Assembly (NCBI RefSeq): GCF_000023125.1
Contig: NC_013037.1
Coordinates: 3,410,001-3,474,000 of the forward strand
Direction of reading: 5' to 3'
DNA length: 64,000 bases
Source of the DNA: Dyadobacter fermentans DSM 18053
Lineage (GTDB): Bacteria > Bacteroidota > Bacteroidia > Cytophagales > Spirosomataceae
The stretch's first letter is position 1; every line of letters starts with the position of its first letter. The position numbers and the translations under genes were made by a program. Of this stretch, positions 45,497-53,619 are shown one piece after another. Under the pieces are notes generated by a model. That model was not told the origin of the DNA. It saw only the letters and a program-made list of their open reading frames with translations, and searched no databases.

Positions 45497-45527
45497 GAAA
45501 TGATTGAAAGTGCTTCGCACGGTTTTG

Positions 45528-45599
45528 TGACCCATAGGGGAATCGAACCCCTGTTTCAACCGTGAAAGGGTCGTGTCCTAACCGCTAGACGAATGGGCC
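45528..45599 (-). tRNA. tRNA-Glu (anticodon TTC)
   Basis: The 72-base gene folds into a full cloverleaf. The acceptor stem is GGCCCAT/ATGGGTC (one G-T pair) with discriminator A, the anticodon loop is CTTTCAC with TTC at the centre, and the T loop is GGTTCGATTCC. The CCA end is not encoded. It is a single tRNA with its own terminator. Confidence 0.96.
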
Positions 45600-45673
45600 G
45601 ACTGGTCTCCTACTTCGCGCGTTTTTCTAGCACTTTCTTTCACTTTTCGTTTCCCTGTTCCGAAAACGTGGTG

Positions 45674-45681
45674 CAAAGATG
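45674..45681 (-). promoter_or_regulatory. Candidate -7 box CATCTTTG upstream of tRNA-Glu
   Basis: It matches TAnnTTTG at all but the first base and lies about 75 bases upstream of the mature tRNA 5' end. It sits in a small inverted repeat (GTGCA-AAGA-TGCAC). Confidence 0.35.
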
Positions 45682-45816
45682 CACGGTCAGATTCAAAAAA
45701 GCAATAGCAGGTCAAAAATAAAAATCAATTAATTTTTAGTTAACTCATTTTCAGAAGATTCAAATTGAAAGTTTTTTTTATCAATCTGGCGGCCGCTGTT
45801 AATTCCGGCAACTTTT

Positions 45817-45824
45817 TAAATTTG
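45817..45824 (+). promoter_or_regulatory. -7 box TAAATTTG of the M14 peptidase gene
   Basis: This is an exact TAnnTTTG match 31 bases upstream of ATG 45855. It lies inside the longer open frame, so it supports the shorter start. Confidence 0.55.
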
Positions 45825-45854
45825 GGTTTAACAGACTCCATCATTCCACTTCCC

Positions 45855-48344
45855 ATGACCAAACTGATCCGCTGCCTGTTTTTCCTGCTTTTCGTTCAGC
45901 CCGCGTGGGCGCAAAATCAGACACCCGATCAGTTCCTGGGCTATCGGCTCGGCTCGAAGTTCGCCTATCATCATTTGATCGTGGATTATTTCAAATCCAT
46001 TCAGGCAAACAATGCCGACCGGATGAAACTTATTCAATACGGTACAACTTACGAGGGCCGTCCGCTGATGCTCGCATTTATTTCATCGCCCGAAAACATG
46101 GCGAAGCTGGAAACGATCCGGACTAATCACTTAAAGAGCATCGGTTTGCTGCCCGGCAAGCCCGATGCCGGCGTTCCGCCTATCGTGTGGCTGAGTTACA
46201 ATGTGCACGGAAACGAGGCCGTTTCGGCCAATACAAGCATGAAAGTGCTTTACGAGCTATTGAATAAGGGCAATGCGCTCACGCAGCAGTTTCTGAAAGA
46301 TATAGTGATACTCGTGGACCCGTGCATTAATCCCGACGGCTACGAGCGCTACACGCAATGGTACAACCGCGTCCAGAACGCCACGCCCGACGTGACGCCA
46401 TTTGCCCTCGAACACGACGAACCCTGGCCCGGCGGACGTTTTAACCATTATCTTTTCGACCTGAACCGCGACTGGGCCTGGCAGACGCAGAAAGAAACGC
46501 AGGAGCGCATTACCCTATACAACCAGTGGATGCCGCATTTCCACGCCGATTTCCACGAAATGGGGCCGTCGAGGAGCTATTATTTCCCTCCGGCTGCAAA
46601 ACCCTACAACAAGGATGTGACCAGCTGGCAAAGGGAATTTAACGAGCTCATCGGCGAGTATTGCCGCAAGTATTTCGATCGGAACCATTGGGCGTACTTT
46701 ACCCGCAATGATTACGACCTGTTCTATCCCAGCTACGGCGATACCTGGCCCACCGCAAATGGCGCCATAGGCGTTACCTACGAGCAGGGCGGCGGCGGAC
46801 GGGCGGGCCTCGCGCTCGAACGCGCCAGCGAGCACGATACGCTCACGCTCGACAGCCGCATCGCGCATCATTACGCGAGTACTCTCGCTACGCTGGAAGC
46901 GGTAATGTCCCGGAAAGAGAAAGTGGTGAGTGAGTTTATCCAATTTCACCAGGACGCGGCCGCCGCGCCGTTGGGAAGTTTTAAGACTTATGTAATTAAA
47001 ACAGGCGGGCAGGCCCGGAACGCCCGGGCATTCGGGCAGTGGCTCGACAGGCAGGGTTTCAGCTACGGCGTGGCGGGCAAAGCCATGTCTGCAAAAGGCA
47101 CCGAACTCACGTCGCTGAACGAGCAAACCATCCGCATAGAAGATAACGACTTGGTGATCAGCGCCTATCAACCGAAATCCAACCTGCTCCGCATTCTTTT
47201 CGATCCCAAACCGGCGCTGGAAGACTCTGTCACTTACGATGTTACCAGCTGGGGCTTGGCCTATATTTTCGGTTTGAAAGCTTATGGTTTAAAGGAAAAA
47301 CTTACTCCCGCCGCCGTACGTCCCGCGGCTTCCGACAATGCTTTGCCGGAGTCGTCGCCATATGCATACCTGGCCAACTGGTCGGAGTCCGGCGATGCGG
47401 CATTTCTGGCAGAACTTTTAAAAGAGGGAGTGCTCGTGAAGACTTCCAACACGGCATTTGAAATGGACAAAACCAGTTATTCGGCAGGGACATTGATCAT
47501 CCCCAAAAAAGGCAATGAAGGCATTCCGTTCGATAAACTGGTCACATCGCTTGCCAATAAGCATTTCGTAAGGCTCACGCCCGTAAAAACAGGCTTCGTC
47601 AGCAGCGGCCCCGACTTCGGTAACGACAATGTGGTGGCATTAAAAGCCCCGAAAGTGGTTGCCGTCGCAGGCGACGGCATTTCGGCGACGGCTTTTGGGG
47701 CTATCTGGCATTATTTCGAACAGCAGATCAAATACCCGGTGACGATCGTGAATGCCGCTAAACTGAATACGCTACCCTGGAATGAAATAGACGTCCTGAT
47801 CCTGCCCGATGGGAGGTATAACGACATCATCGGCGAAAAACAGCTCGAAGGCATTCAGAACTGGGTCAAAAACGGCGGCAAGCTCGTTGCCATGGAGCGT
47901 GCCACGGATGCATTCGTGAACAAGCCTGGATTCGGGCTCACGAAGAAGTTTTCCGATAAAAGAAGGGATGACGACACGTTCAAAAAATTCGGCGAGCAGC
48001 AGCGCGAAGAAGCCAGCGACTCATCGCCCGGCAGCATGTACCAGATCACTATGGACCGCACGCATCCGCTCTCATTCGGCTGCGGCGACGAGTATTTCAC
48101 CATCGTCCGCGACGCCTACGAGCGCGATTACCTCAAAGAAGGCTGGAACGTCGGCTACCTGAAAGACGACAATTACAAAGCAGGGTTCGTAGGTTCCAAA
48201 ATGGCGGGCAAGCTAAAAAACACCCTCATCATCGGAGCCCAGGAAATGGGCCGCGGCCAAGTCATCTACCTCATGGACGACCCCATCTTCCGGGCAATGC
48301 TGGAAAAGGGGAAGATGCTGTTTGGGAATGTGGTGTTTAGGTAA
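45855..48344 (+). CDS. Secreted M14 family zinc carboxypeptidase
   Basis: The protein has 829 residues. ATG 45855 starts a clean signal peptide (LFFLLFVQPAWAQ); the longer frame opens with TTG 45765 and would cover a promoter. The M14 zinc site is seen as NVHGNEA (His and Glu) and the later HADFHEMG, and an EQGGGGRAG stretch lies where the catalytic Glu region is expected. The C-terminal half contains a GATase-like alpha/beta segment (near residues 590-750) often found in long Bacteroidetes M14 proteins. It should act in the periplasm or outside on peptides or cell-wall material. An unusual repeat hairpin follows the stop. Confidence 0.9.
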   Translation: MTKLIRCLFFLLFVQPAWAQNQTPDQFLGYRLGSKFAYHHLIVDYFKSIQANNADRMKLIQYGTTYEGRPLMLAFISSPENMAKLETIRTNHLKSIGLLPGKPDAGVPPIVWLSYNVHGNEAVSANTSMKVLYELLNKGNALTQQFLKDIVILVDPCINPDGYERYTQWYNRVQNATPDVTPFALEHDEPWPGGRFNHYLFDLNRDWAWQTQKETQERITLYNQWMPHFHADFHEMGPSRSYYFPPAAKPYNKDVTSWQREFNELIGEYCRKYFDRNHWAYFTRNDYDLFYPSYGDTWPTANGAIGVTYEQGGGGRAGLALERASEHDTLTLDSRIAHHYASTLATLEAVMSRKEKVVSEFIQFHQDAAAAPLGSFKTYVIKTGGQARNARAFGQWLDRQGFSYGVAGKAMSAKGTELTSLNEQTIRIEDNDLVISAYQPKSNLLRILFDPKPALEDSVTYDVTSWGLAYIFGLKAYGLKEKLTPAAVRPAASDNALPESSPYAYLANWSESGDAAFLAELLKEGVLVKTSNTAFEMDKTSYSAGTLIIPKKGNEGIPFDKLVTSLANKHFVRLTPVKTGFVSSGPDFGNDNVVALKAPKVVAVAGDGISATAFGAIWHYFEQQIKYPVTIVNAAKLNTLPWNEIDVLILPDGRYNDIIGEKQLEGIQNWVKNGGKLVAMERATDAFVNKPGFGLTKKFSDKRRDDDTFKKFGEQQREEASDSSPGSMYQITMDRTHPLSFGCGDEYFTIVRDAYERDYLKEGWNVGYLKDDNYKAGFVGSKMAGKLKNTLIIGAQEMGRGQVIYLMDDPIFRAMLEKGKMLFGNVVFR

Positions 48345-48453
48345 TGAGTGAATTTCGAATGAGTGAATGAGTGAATGCTGAGAATATTCACACATTCACT
48401 CATTCACACATTCACACATTCACTCATTCACTCATTCACTCATTCACTCATTA
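48342..48453. repeat. Octamer tandem repeats in inverted arms (AATGAGTG / CACTCATT)
   Basis: The left arm (about 48342-48376) holds three to four copies of the octamer AATGAGTG. After the centre GCTGAGAATATTCACAC, the right arm holds about nine copies of its complement, with some CACACATT variants. The arms can pair into a long imperfect hairpin. The array begins at the stop codon of the M14 gene and ends in the stop codon of aroQ, so it fills the whole gap. It may act as a shared terminator; the copy number may vary between strains. Confidence 0.8.
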
Positions 48454-48867
48454 CAAGAAGTACCGCACCGCCATCTCATACCCCCTAAGCCCCAGCCCGG
48501 CAATAATCCCCTTGCAGCGTGACGTAAGGTAGCTGTGGTGACGGAATGCTTCGCGGGCGTGGATGTTCGAAATGTGGACTTCGACGGCCGGTGTGGTAAC
48601 CGACGAGAGGGCATCGGCCAATGCGACGGAAGTATGCGTGTAACCGCCTGCATTGATGACAATGCCGTCGAAAGAAAAACCGGTTTCGTGGATCTTGTCG
48701 ATCATCGCACCTTCGTGATTCGACTGGAAATAATGCAGTTCAACGTCGGGGAAAGCTGTTTTCAGCGTACCGAAATAGTCTTCAAACGATTGGTTTCCAT
48801 AAACGCCCGGCTCTCTTTTGCCCAAAAGATTCAGGTTCGGGCCGTTCAGAATCATTATCTTTTTCAT
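48451..48867 (-). CDS. aroQ: 3-dehydroquinate dehydratase, type II
   Basis: This enzyme catalyses the third step of the shikimate pathway. The protein has 138 residues, near the family's 145-150. Conserved features are ILNGPNLNLLGKREPGVYG with the catalytic Arg and Tyr, NAGGYTHTSVALADAL, HISNIHAREAFRHHSY with the catalytic His, and IAGLGLRGYEMA. ATG 48867 gives the usual MKKIMILNGPN start; ATG 48885 is an alternative. The longer frame runs to 49110 against xerD and is rejected. Its likely -7 box lies within the start of xerD. The stop abuts an octamer repeat array. Confidence 0.94.
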   Translation of the reverse strand: MKKIMILNGPNLNLLGKREPGVYGNQSFEDYFGTLKTAFPDVELHYFQSNHEGAMIDKIHETGFSFDGIVINAGGYTHTSVALADALSSVTTPAVEVHISNIHAREAFRHHSYLTSRCKGIIAGLGLRGYEMAVRYFL

Positions 48868-48875
48868 TTGCTTTG
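48868..48875 (+). promoter_or_regulatory. Possible -7 box TTGCTTTG for xerD
   Basis: It differs from TAnnTTTG at one base. It is about 26 bases upstream of the xerD ATG. Confidence 0.3.
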
Positions 48876-48900
48876 TAGCATTCATTAGTCGTCCTTCGAT

Positions 48901-49797
48901 ATGTGGCAAAGCTACATTAAACATTTTAAAAATTACCTCCGCCTCGAACGCTCGCTTTCCGGCAACTCTGTGGAAGCCTATGTGAGGGATGTGGAAAAAC
49001 TGGAAGAATATCTGGAATTGAGCAAGGCCGACCTCGCACCGGCGCGCGTGCAGGAGGAACATTTGTCGGCCTTCCTGAAATACATTGCCGAGCTGGGCCT
49101 CGCAGCACATTCGCAGGCCCGGATGCTATCGGGCATCAAGGCGTTTTTTAAATACCTTTTGCTGGAAAACGAAATCACCGAAGACCCTACGGAGCTGCTC
49201 GAATCGCCACGCCTGCCGCGCAAGCTGCCCGATGTGCTGTCTTACGAAGAAATTGAAACAATGCTGAGCGCCATCGACCATTCCACTCCCGAAGGAACCC
49301 GAAACCGGGCGATTATGGAAGTGCTCTACAGTTCGGGATTGCGCGTTTCGGAGCTAACGGATTTGCAGCTCACCAATTGCCATTTCGATATTGGCTTCCT
49401 GCGGATTCTGGGGAAGGGTGATAAAATGCGGCTGGTGCCCATCGGCAGAGAAGCCATTAAATACACGCAAATCTACCTCGATCACATCCGAAATGACATC
49501 GCGCCTCAGAAAGGGAGCGAGGATATTGTGTTTCTCAACCGGCGGGGCGGCCAGCTGTCGCGGGTTATGATTTTCCTGATGATCAAGGATACAGCCGAAA
49601 AAGCGGGCATCCACAAGAACGTGAGCCCGCATACGTTCCGGCATTCGTTTGCGACGCACCTTATCGAAGGCGGCGCCAGCCTGCGCGCGGTGCAGGAAAT
49701 GCTCGGACATGAGTCGATTACCACCACTGAAATTTACACACACCTCGACAGGGATTATCTGCGGCAGATCATCACCGAGTTTCATCCGCGCAGCTAG
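48901..49797 (+). CDS. xerD: Site-specific tyrosine recombinase, XerD type
   Basis: The protein has 298 residues, the normal XerC/D length. An N-terminal SAM-like core-binding domain (about 1-90) is followed by the catalytic domain with the full set Arg148, Lys172, His244, Arg247, His270 and Tyr279 (GLRVSEL, HTFRHSFATHLIEGGAS, LGHESITTTEIYTH). It should act with a partner at the dif site to resolve chromosome dimers. It is divergent from aroQ, with only 33 bases between the two starts. No adjacent mobile element was seen, so it is a core gene rather than an integrase. Confidence 0.95.
   Translation: MWQSYIKHFKNYLRLERSLSGNSVEAYVRDVEKLEEYLELSKADLAPARVQEEHLSAFLKYIAELGLAAHSQARMLSGIKAFFKYLLLENEITEDPTELLESPRLPRKLPDVLSYEEIETMLSAIDHSTPEGTRNRAIMEVLYSSGLRVSELTDLQLTNCHFDIGFLRILGKGDKMRLVPIGREAIKYTQIYLDHIRNDIAPQKGSEDIVFLNRRGGQLSRVMIFLMIKDTAEKAGIHKNVSPHTFRHSFATHLIEGGASLRAVQEMLGHESITTTEIYTHLDRDYLRQIITEFHPRS
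48907..48914 (-). promoter_or_regulatory. -7 box TAGCTTTG of aroQ, inside the xerD coding start
   Basis: This is an exact TAnnTTTG match on the - strand. It overlaps codons 3-5 of xerD and would give aroQ a leader of about 15-33 bases. Confidence 0.5.
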
Positions 49798-49801
49798 GCT
49801 C

Positions 49802-50017
49802 CTATTCTTCCACCTCTTTCAGCAACGAATCCAGTTTCAATGAATCCGAATCCGGCGTGGCGCCGGGCAATGCTCTTTTGAGTTGCTTCGGTTTGTTCCA
49901 GGGGGCCGTTGTACGGCTCGACATATCGTAAGAAATGTAGGCGAACAATGCCACGAACGCGACGAAAACAACGACAAATATCTTTTTGTTACGATTTGAT
50001 TGCTCCATTTTACTCAT
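49802..50017 (-). CDS. Small single-pass membrane protein, unknown function
   Basis: The protein has 71 residues with one transmembrane helix (about 14-31) and a charged C-terminal tail rich in Asp, Ser and Leu. The start at 50017 overlaps the sixA stop by 8 bases; ATG 50008 is an alternative. Translation is probably coupled to sixA. I do not recognise a family. It ends 4 bases from the convergent xerD stop. Confidence 0.6.
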   Translation of the reverse strand: MSKMEQSNRNKKIFVVVFVAFVALFAYISYDMSSRTTAPWNKPKQLKRALPGATPDSDSLKLDSLLKEVEE

Positions 50018-50516
50018 CTTCTCTGATCTGCTTCGGCGTCTTGTACAGCACCAGATCGCCCGTTTTTGCAGATATTTCTTCCCACTTTTGATTTTTAAAT
50101 TCTATAAAAACAGCACTTCCCTTCTTCATCGACCCGATGCTCGCACCGCTGAGGTATTCGGCAAAATAGGTAATGTCGGGATTATGCCCGAAAAGCATTA
50201 AGGTCGAATGCGCTTCCTGCACCGTTGTGACCGCCTGCAAATAGGCCCTCGGGCCGCCGTCGTAAATGCCGGCCTGCGTCTGGATTGCATCCACCGGGAT
50301 CTTGTACTGTCCTGCGATGATCTCGGCCGTTTTGAATGCTCGCGATGCCGGGCTCGACACCAGAAGATCCGGCTTCACCCCTTCCTCAACCAGCCATTTC
50401 CCCATCGCGAGCGACTCCGACAAACCTTTGCTGTTGAGATTTCTGTCGAAATCCTTGATTCTGAAACTCTGGTCTTCGGCTGTCGCGTGGCGCACGAGAA
50501 TGAGGGTCTTTTTCAT
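50010..50516 (-). CDS. sixA: SixA-type phosphohistidine phosphatase (histidine phosphatase superfamily)
   Basis: The protein has 168 residues. The catalytic motif is RHATAED near the N-terminus, with RH at residues 9-10, and the second His lies in MLFGHNPD. It has no signal peptide. SixA proteins remove phosphate from histidine residues of phosphotransfer proteins. The gene has its own -7 box and is followed by an overlapping small membrane protein gene. Family assignment is firm; the target is not known. Confidence 0.88.
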   Translation of the reverse strand: MKKTLILVRHATAEDQSFRIKDFDRNLNSKGLSESLAMGKWLVEEGVKPDLLVSSPASRAFKTAEIIAGQYKIPVDAIQTQAGIYDGGPRAYLQAVTTVQEAHSTLMLFGHNPDITYFAEYLSGASIGSMKKGSAVFIEFKNQKWEEISAKTGDLVLYKTPKQIREDE

Positions 50517-50532
50517 CTGCTGATTTTTTCTT

Positions 50533-50540
50533 CAAAAGTA
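50533..50540 (-). promoter_or_regulatory. -7 box TACTTTTG of sixA
   Basis: This is an exact TAnnTTTG match 17 bases upstream of the sixA ATG. Confidence 0.5.
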
Positions 50541-50663
50541 AATAATCTGCTTTTCTAAATCCGCTGGTAGGCGGCGAAAAATTGGAACGGTTATTTCAAC
50601 CACTTAATGGCGGCAAACAACCTTTTGACATTATTTCGTCCACAAAAGGCGACATTAAATACG

Positions 50664-50671
50664 TAATTTTG
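50664..50671 (+). promoter_or_regulatory. -7 box TAATTTTG of sppA
   Basis: This is an exact TAnnTTTG match about 44 bases upstream of ATG 50715. Confidence 0.5.
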
Positions 50672-50714
50672 TTCCTTGATCAACTTATAGAGAAGAATCC
50701 ATTAGCAATAGATT

Positions 50715-52481
50715 ATGTTACAGTTCCTTAAATATGTCCTGGCGACTTTCGTCGGCATTATACTCTTCCTCTTCCTCTCCTTTTTCATCCTCGCGGGCAT
50801 CGGCTCGCTTTTTTCGTCTGAGGAAAAAGTGGTACTCGACGACAAATCCGTCCTCAAACTCGACCTCAACCAGCCCATTCAGGAAGTGGGCGTCGAAAAT
50901 CCGCTCTCCGAATTCGGGATTCCTTTTAGCGGCGAAGACAATGTGGTAGGGCTAAAAGACATTCTGGACGCATTGAAAAGCGCCAAAGCAGATGATAAAA
51001 TCAAGGGAATTTATCTGAAAACGGAAGGTCCAGAAGCGGGCTGGGCCACATTGGAAGAAATCCGCACGGCGCTGCTTGAATTCAAAAAATCGAAGAAATT
51101 CGTGGTTACTTATGGAGAGAGCTATTCCGAAAAAGGTTACTACATCGCCTCCGTGGCCGACAAAATTTACCTGAACCCGGCCGGCGGCATCGAATGGAAC
51201 GGACTTTCGGCGGAATACAGCTTCTTCAAAGGCACATTCGATAAGCTGGAAATCAAACCATTGGTATTCCGCGTGGGCGAGTTTAAGAGTGCCATCGAAA
51301 TGTTCTCCCGCCAGGATATGAGCGAAGCGAGCAAGAAGCAATCCGTTGAGCTCATCGGCGCGATCAATGATAATTTCCTTAAAAACATTTCGGCATCCCG
51401 CAGCATCCCCGTGGATGAGCTCAAAAACCTGGCGGATTCGCTGGCCGTCGAAAATCCGAAAGCTGCATTGAAATACAAATTCATCACGCACATGGGTTAC
51501 CAGGACGAGCTTGAAGCCGCCATGAAAAAAGACCTGAAAGTGGCCGCCGACAAATCCATTTCCTACGTGGGCGTGAACAAGTACATCCAGGGCGCCAGCC
51601 CGGTTGAGAAAGGCGACTTTAACAAGCGCGTAGGCGTGCTGGTGGCCGAAGGTGAGATCACCGGCGGCGATGGCGGCGACGGCAATATCGGCTCCGAGAA
51701 ATTTGTGAAGGAATTGAAGGAAATCCGTGAAAACGACAAAATAAAGGCCGTGGTCATCCGTATTAACTCTCCCGGCGGCAGTGCCCTCGCTTCGGACGTG
51801 ATGTGGCGCGAAATCCAGCTTACGGCCAAGAAAAAGCCGGTAATCGCCTCGATGTCCGATGTAGCGGCCTCAGGTGGCTACTATATGGCCATGGGCTGCG
51901 ATACGATCGTCGCCCAGCCGAACACGATCACCGGCTCGATCGGTATTTTCGGGCTAATTTTCAATGTGACCGATTTTATGAACAATAAACTGGGCATTAC
52001 ATTCGACGGCGTGGGAACAAGTCCGCATGCCGACTGGCCTACCGCAACGCGCGAAATGACCGAATTCGAAAAAGGAATGATCCAGAAGAGCGTGAATGAA
52101 GGCTACGAGACATTCACCCGCAAAGCCGCAGAAGGTCGCAAAATGCCGGTTGAAAAACTAAAAAGCCTCGCGCAGGGGCGTGTATGGTCGGGTGTGGAAG
52201 CCAAGCAAAATGGCCTCGTGGATGTGCTCGGCGGCGTGGATGATGCGATCAAACTAGCGGCCAAGGCGGCCAAACTGAATGAAGGCGATTACCGCATCCG
52301 CTACTACCCCGAAAAGAAACGCCCGCTTGACGAAATGTTCGAAAAACTGATGGGCAACAAAGAGGAAAAGGTAACAAACAAGGCGCTCGGCGACCTGGCT
52401 CCCTACGTGAAGATGTATAAAAAGCTTATGAATATGGGTGGAATGCAAACCAGGATGCCGTTCGAGCTGGTAATCCGCTAA
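50715..52481 (+). CDS. sppA: Signal peptide peptidase SppA, 67K type
   Basis: The protein has 588 residues, the double-domain form. One N-terminal transmembrane helix (about 8-30) anchors it. The N-terminal repeat carries the catalytic Lys191 in VGEFKSAIEMFSRQ, and the C-terminal repeat carries the nucleophile Ser386 in SDVAASGGYYMA. The INSPGGS oxyanion segment is present near 351. It degrades cleaved signal peptides and other membrane-inserted peptides. The gene has its own promoter and a strong terminator, so it is a single-gene unit. Confidence 0.95.
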   Translation: MLQFLKYVLATFVGIILFLFLSFFILAGIGSLFSSEEKVVLDDKSVLKLDLNQPIQEVGVENPLSEFGIPFSGEDNVVGLKDILDALKSAKADDKIKGIYLKTEGPEAGWATLEEIRTALLEFKKSKKFVVTYGESYSEKGYYIASVADKIYLNPAGGIEWNGLSAEYSFFKGTFDKLEIKPLVFRVGEFKSAIEMFSRQDMSEASKKQSVELIGAINDNFLKNISASRSIPVDELKNLADSLAVENPKAALKYKFITHMGYQDELEAAMKKDLKVAADKSISYVGVNKYIQGASPVEKGDFNKRVGVLVAEGEITGGDGGDGNIGSEKFVKELKEIRENDKIKAVVIRINSPGGSALASDVMWREIQLTAKKKPVIASMSDVAASGGYYMAMGCDTIVAQPNTITGSIGIFGLIFNVTDFMNNKLGITFDGVGTSPHADWPTATREMTEFEKGMIQKSVNEGYETFTRKAAEGRKMPVEKLKSLAQGRVWSGVEAKQNGLVDVLGGVDDAIKLAAKAAKLNEGDYRIRYYPEKKRPLDEMFEKLMGNKEEKVTNKALGDLAPYVKMYKKLMNMGGMQTRMPFELVIR

Positions 52482-52494
52482 TTAGTTTGATTTG

Positions 52495-52533
52495 AAAAAA
52501 AGGCCTGCATCTCAAACATGCAGGCCTTTTTTT
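52495..52533. terminator. Perfect bidirectional terminator between sppA and the YihY gene
   Basis: A perfect 16-bp stem (AAAAAAAGGCCTGCAT and its complement) has a CTCAAAC loop and T runs on both strands. It overlaps the YihY stop codon by 2 bases. Confidence 0.93.
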
Positions 52534-53455
52534 ACTCCGTGATTTTAGCACCAGTTTTCTTATCGAGCTCTTGCCGCACAATCAGCACGGCGTGCTTGTT
52601 CGGAGCAATCGCGACGCCATCGAGCCGAGCGTAGACCTTCGTGAATTCAGCCCCGAAATACAGGATAATGGACGAATAATAGATCCAGGTGAGCAATATC
52701 ACGATCGACGCCGATGCGCCGTATGCCGCACCGAGATCGGACTTCCCGAGGTAAAAACTGATGACAAATTTCCCGATCAGGAACAAAGTCGCGGTAAATG
52801 CAGCGCCTACAATACATTCCTTCCAGCGCAGGTCGCCGTCGGGAAGCACTTTAAAAATGACGGTAAACAATGCCGTGATGATCGTGAGGACCAATGCGAG
52901 GTTCACAATGTAAAACACCACTACCGATGCCTCCGAGAATAGCGCTTCCAGTCGCGCACTCAGCAAATCCACCAGCGCGCTCGCTCCCAGCGATACCACC
53001 AGCAGAAAGCCCAAAGTGAGGATTAATGAAAAGGAAATCAGCCTGTTTTTCAAATATTGCAGCCAGCCTTTCTTCGGTTTCGATTTAATGGCCCATATGA
53101 AATTGATGGAATCCTGCATTTCGGCAAAAACCCCGGTCGCCCCGATCAGCAAAGTACCGATCCCGATCCCTGCCGCCAATCCCGATTTGTCCGACAGCTC
53201 GGCATTTTTAAGGATATCCTGCAACTGCGACGCCGCACTCGCACCCACAAGCCCGCTGATTTGCCCAAACAACTCGCCCTGAATGGCTTCCCTACCAAAA
53301 AAAATGCTGAAAACCGAAATGATCACGAGCAGCATCGGAGCGAGCGAAAATATGGTATAGTAGGAAAGTGCGGCACTCAGCTTCATGCCATTGTCGTTCA
53401 GAAATTCATTGAAACTGTCTTGCAATAAAGACCAGAAGAGTTTGATACGTTTCAT
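52532..53455 (-). CDS. YihY/BrkB family inner membrane protein
   Basis: The protein has 307 residues and about six transmembrane helices. The conserved N-terminal block LSAALSYYTIFSLAPMLLV and the GAAYGASASIVILLTWIYYSS region are family hallmarks. ATG 53455 is used; the longer frame begins in noncoding-like sequence. It is sometimes annotated as ribonuclease BN, which is a historical error. The role is unknown, perhaps transport or envelope maintenance. The nucleoside transporter gene lies upstream on the same strand, separated by a hairpin. Confidence 0.92.
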   Translation of the reverse strand: MKRIKLFWSLLQDSFNEFLNDNGMKLSAALSYYTIFSLAPMLLVIISVFSIFFGREAIQGELFGQISGLVGASAASQLQDILKNAELSDKSGLAAGIGIGTLLIGATGVFAEMQDSINFIWAIKSKPKKGWLQYLKNRLISFSLILTLGFLLVVSLGASALVDLLSARLEALFSEASVVVFYIVNLALVLTIITALFTVIFKVLPDGDLRWKECIVGAAFTATLFLIGKFVISFYLGKSDLGAAYGASASIVILLTWIYYSSIILYFGAEFTKVYARLDGVAIAPNKHAVLIVRQELDKKTGAKITE

Positions 53456-53563
53456 AGTATGCAGTGTTGATGCAGTTTTTTCCGGATGTTCGTCATCGGT
53501 TACCTGTAAACATTTATGCCAATCGGGCGGGCCCGGCAGCAAAACGCAAGCCCTTAAACGACA

Positions 53564-53588
53564 AAGAGGGCAACGCGTGTGCCCTCTT
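53564..53588 (-). terminator. Hairpin after the nucleoside transporter gene
   Basis: A perfect 9-bp stem, AAGAGGGCA/TGCCCTCTT, encloses a 7-base loop. The - strand continues TTTGTCG, a weak T run. Confidence 0.6.
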
Positions 53589-53619
53589 CATTCATTACAA
53601 ATAGCGGTTTCGCACTTGT

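Noticed and set aside
48342-48453. Possible CRISPR array
   Set aside because: The units are 8 bases with no spacers and are arranged in opposite arms; no cas genes are nearby.
48901-49797. Tyrosine recombinase as an integrase of a mobile element
   Set aside because: Its length, motifs and core neighbours (aroQ, sixA) fit XerD; no attachment repeats or cargo genes were seen.
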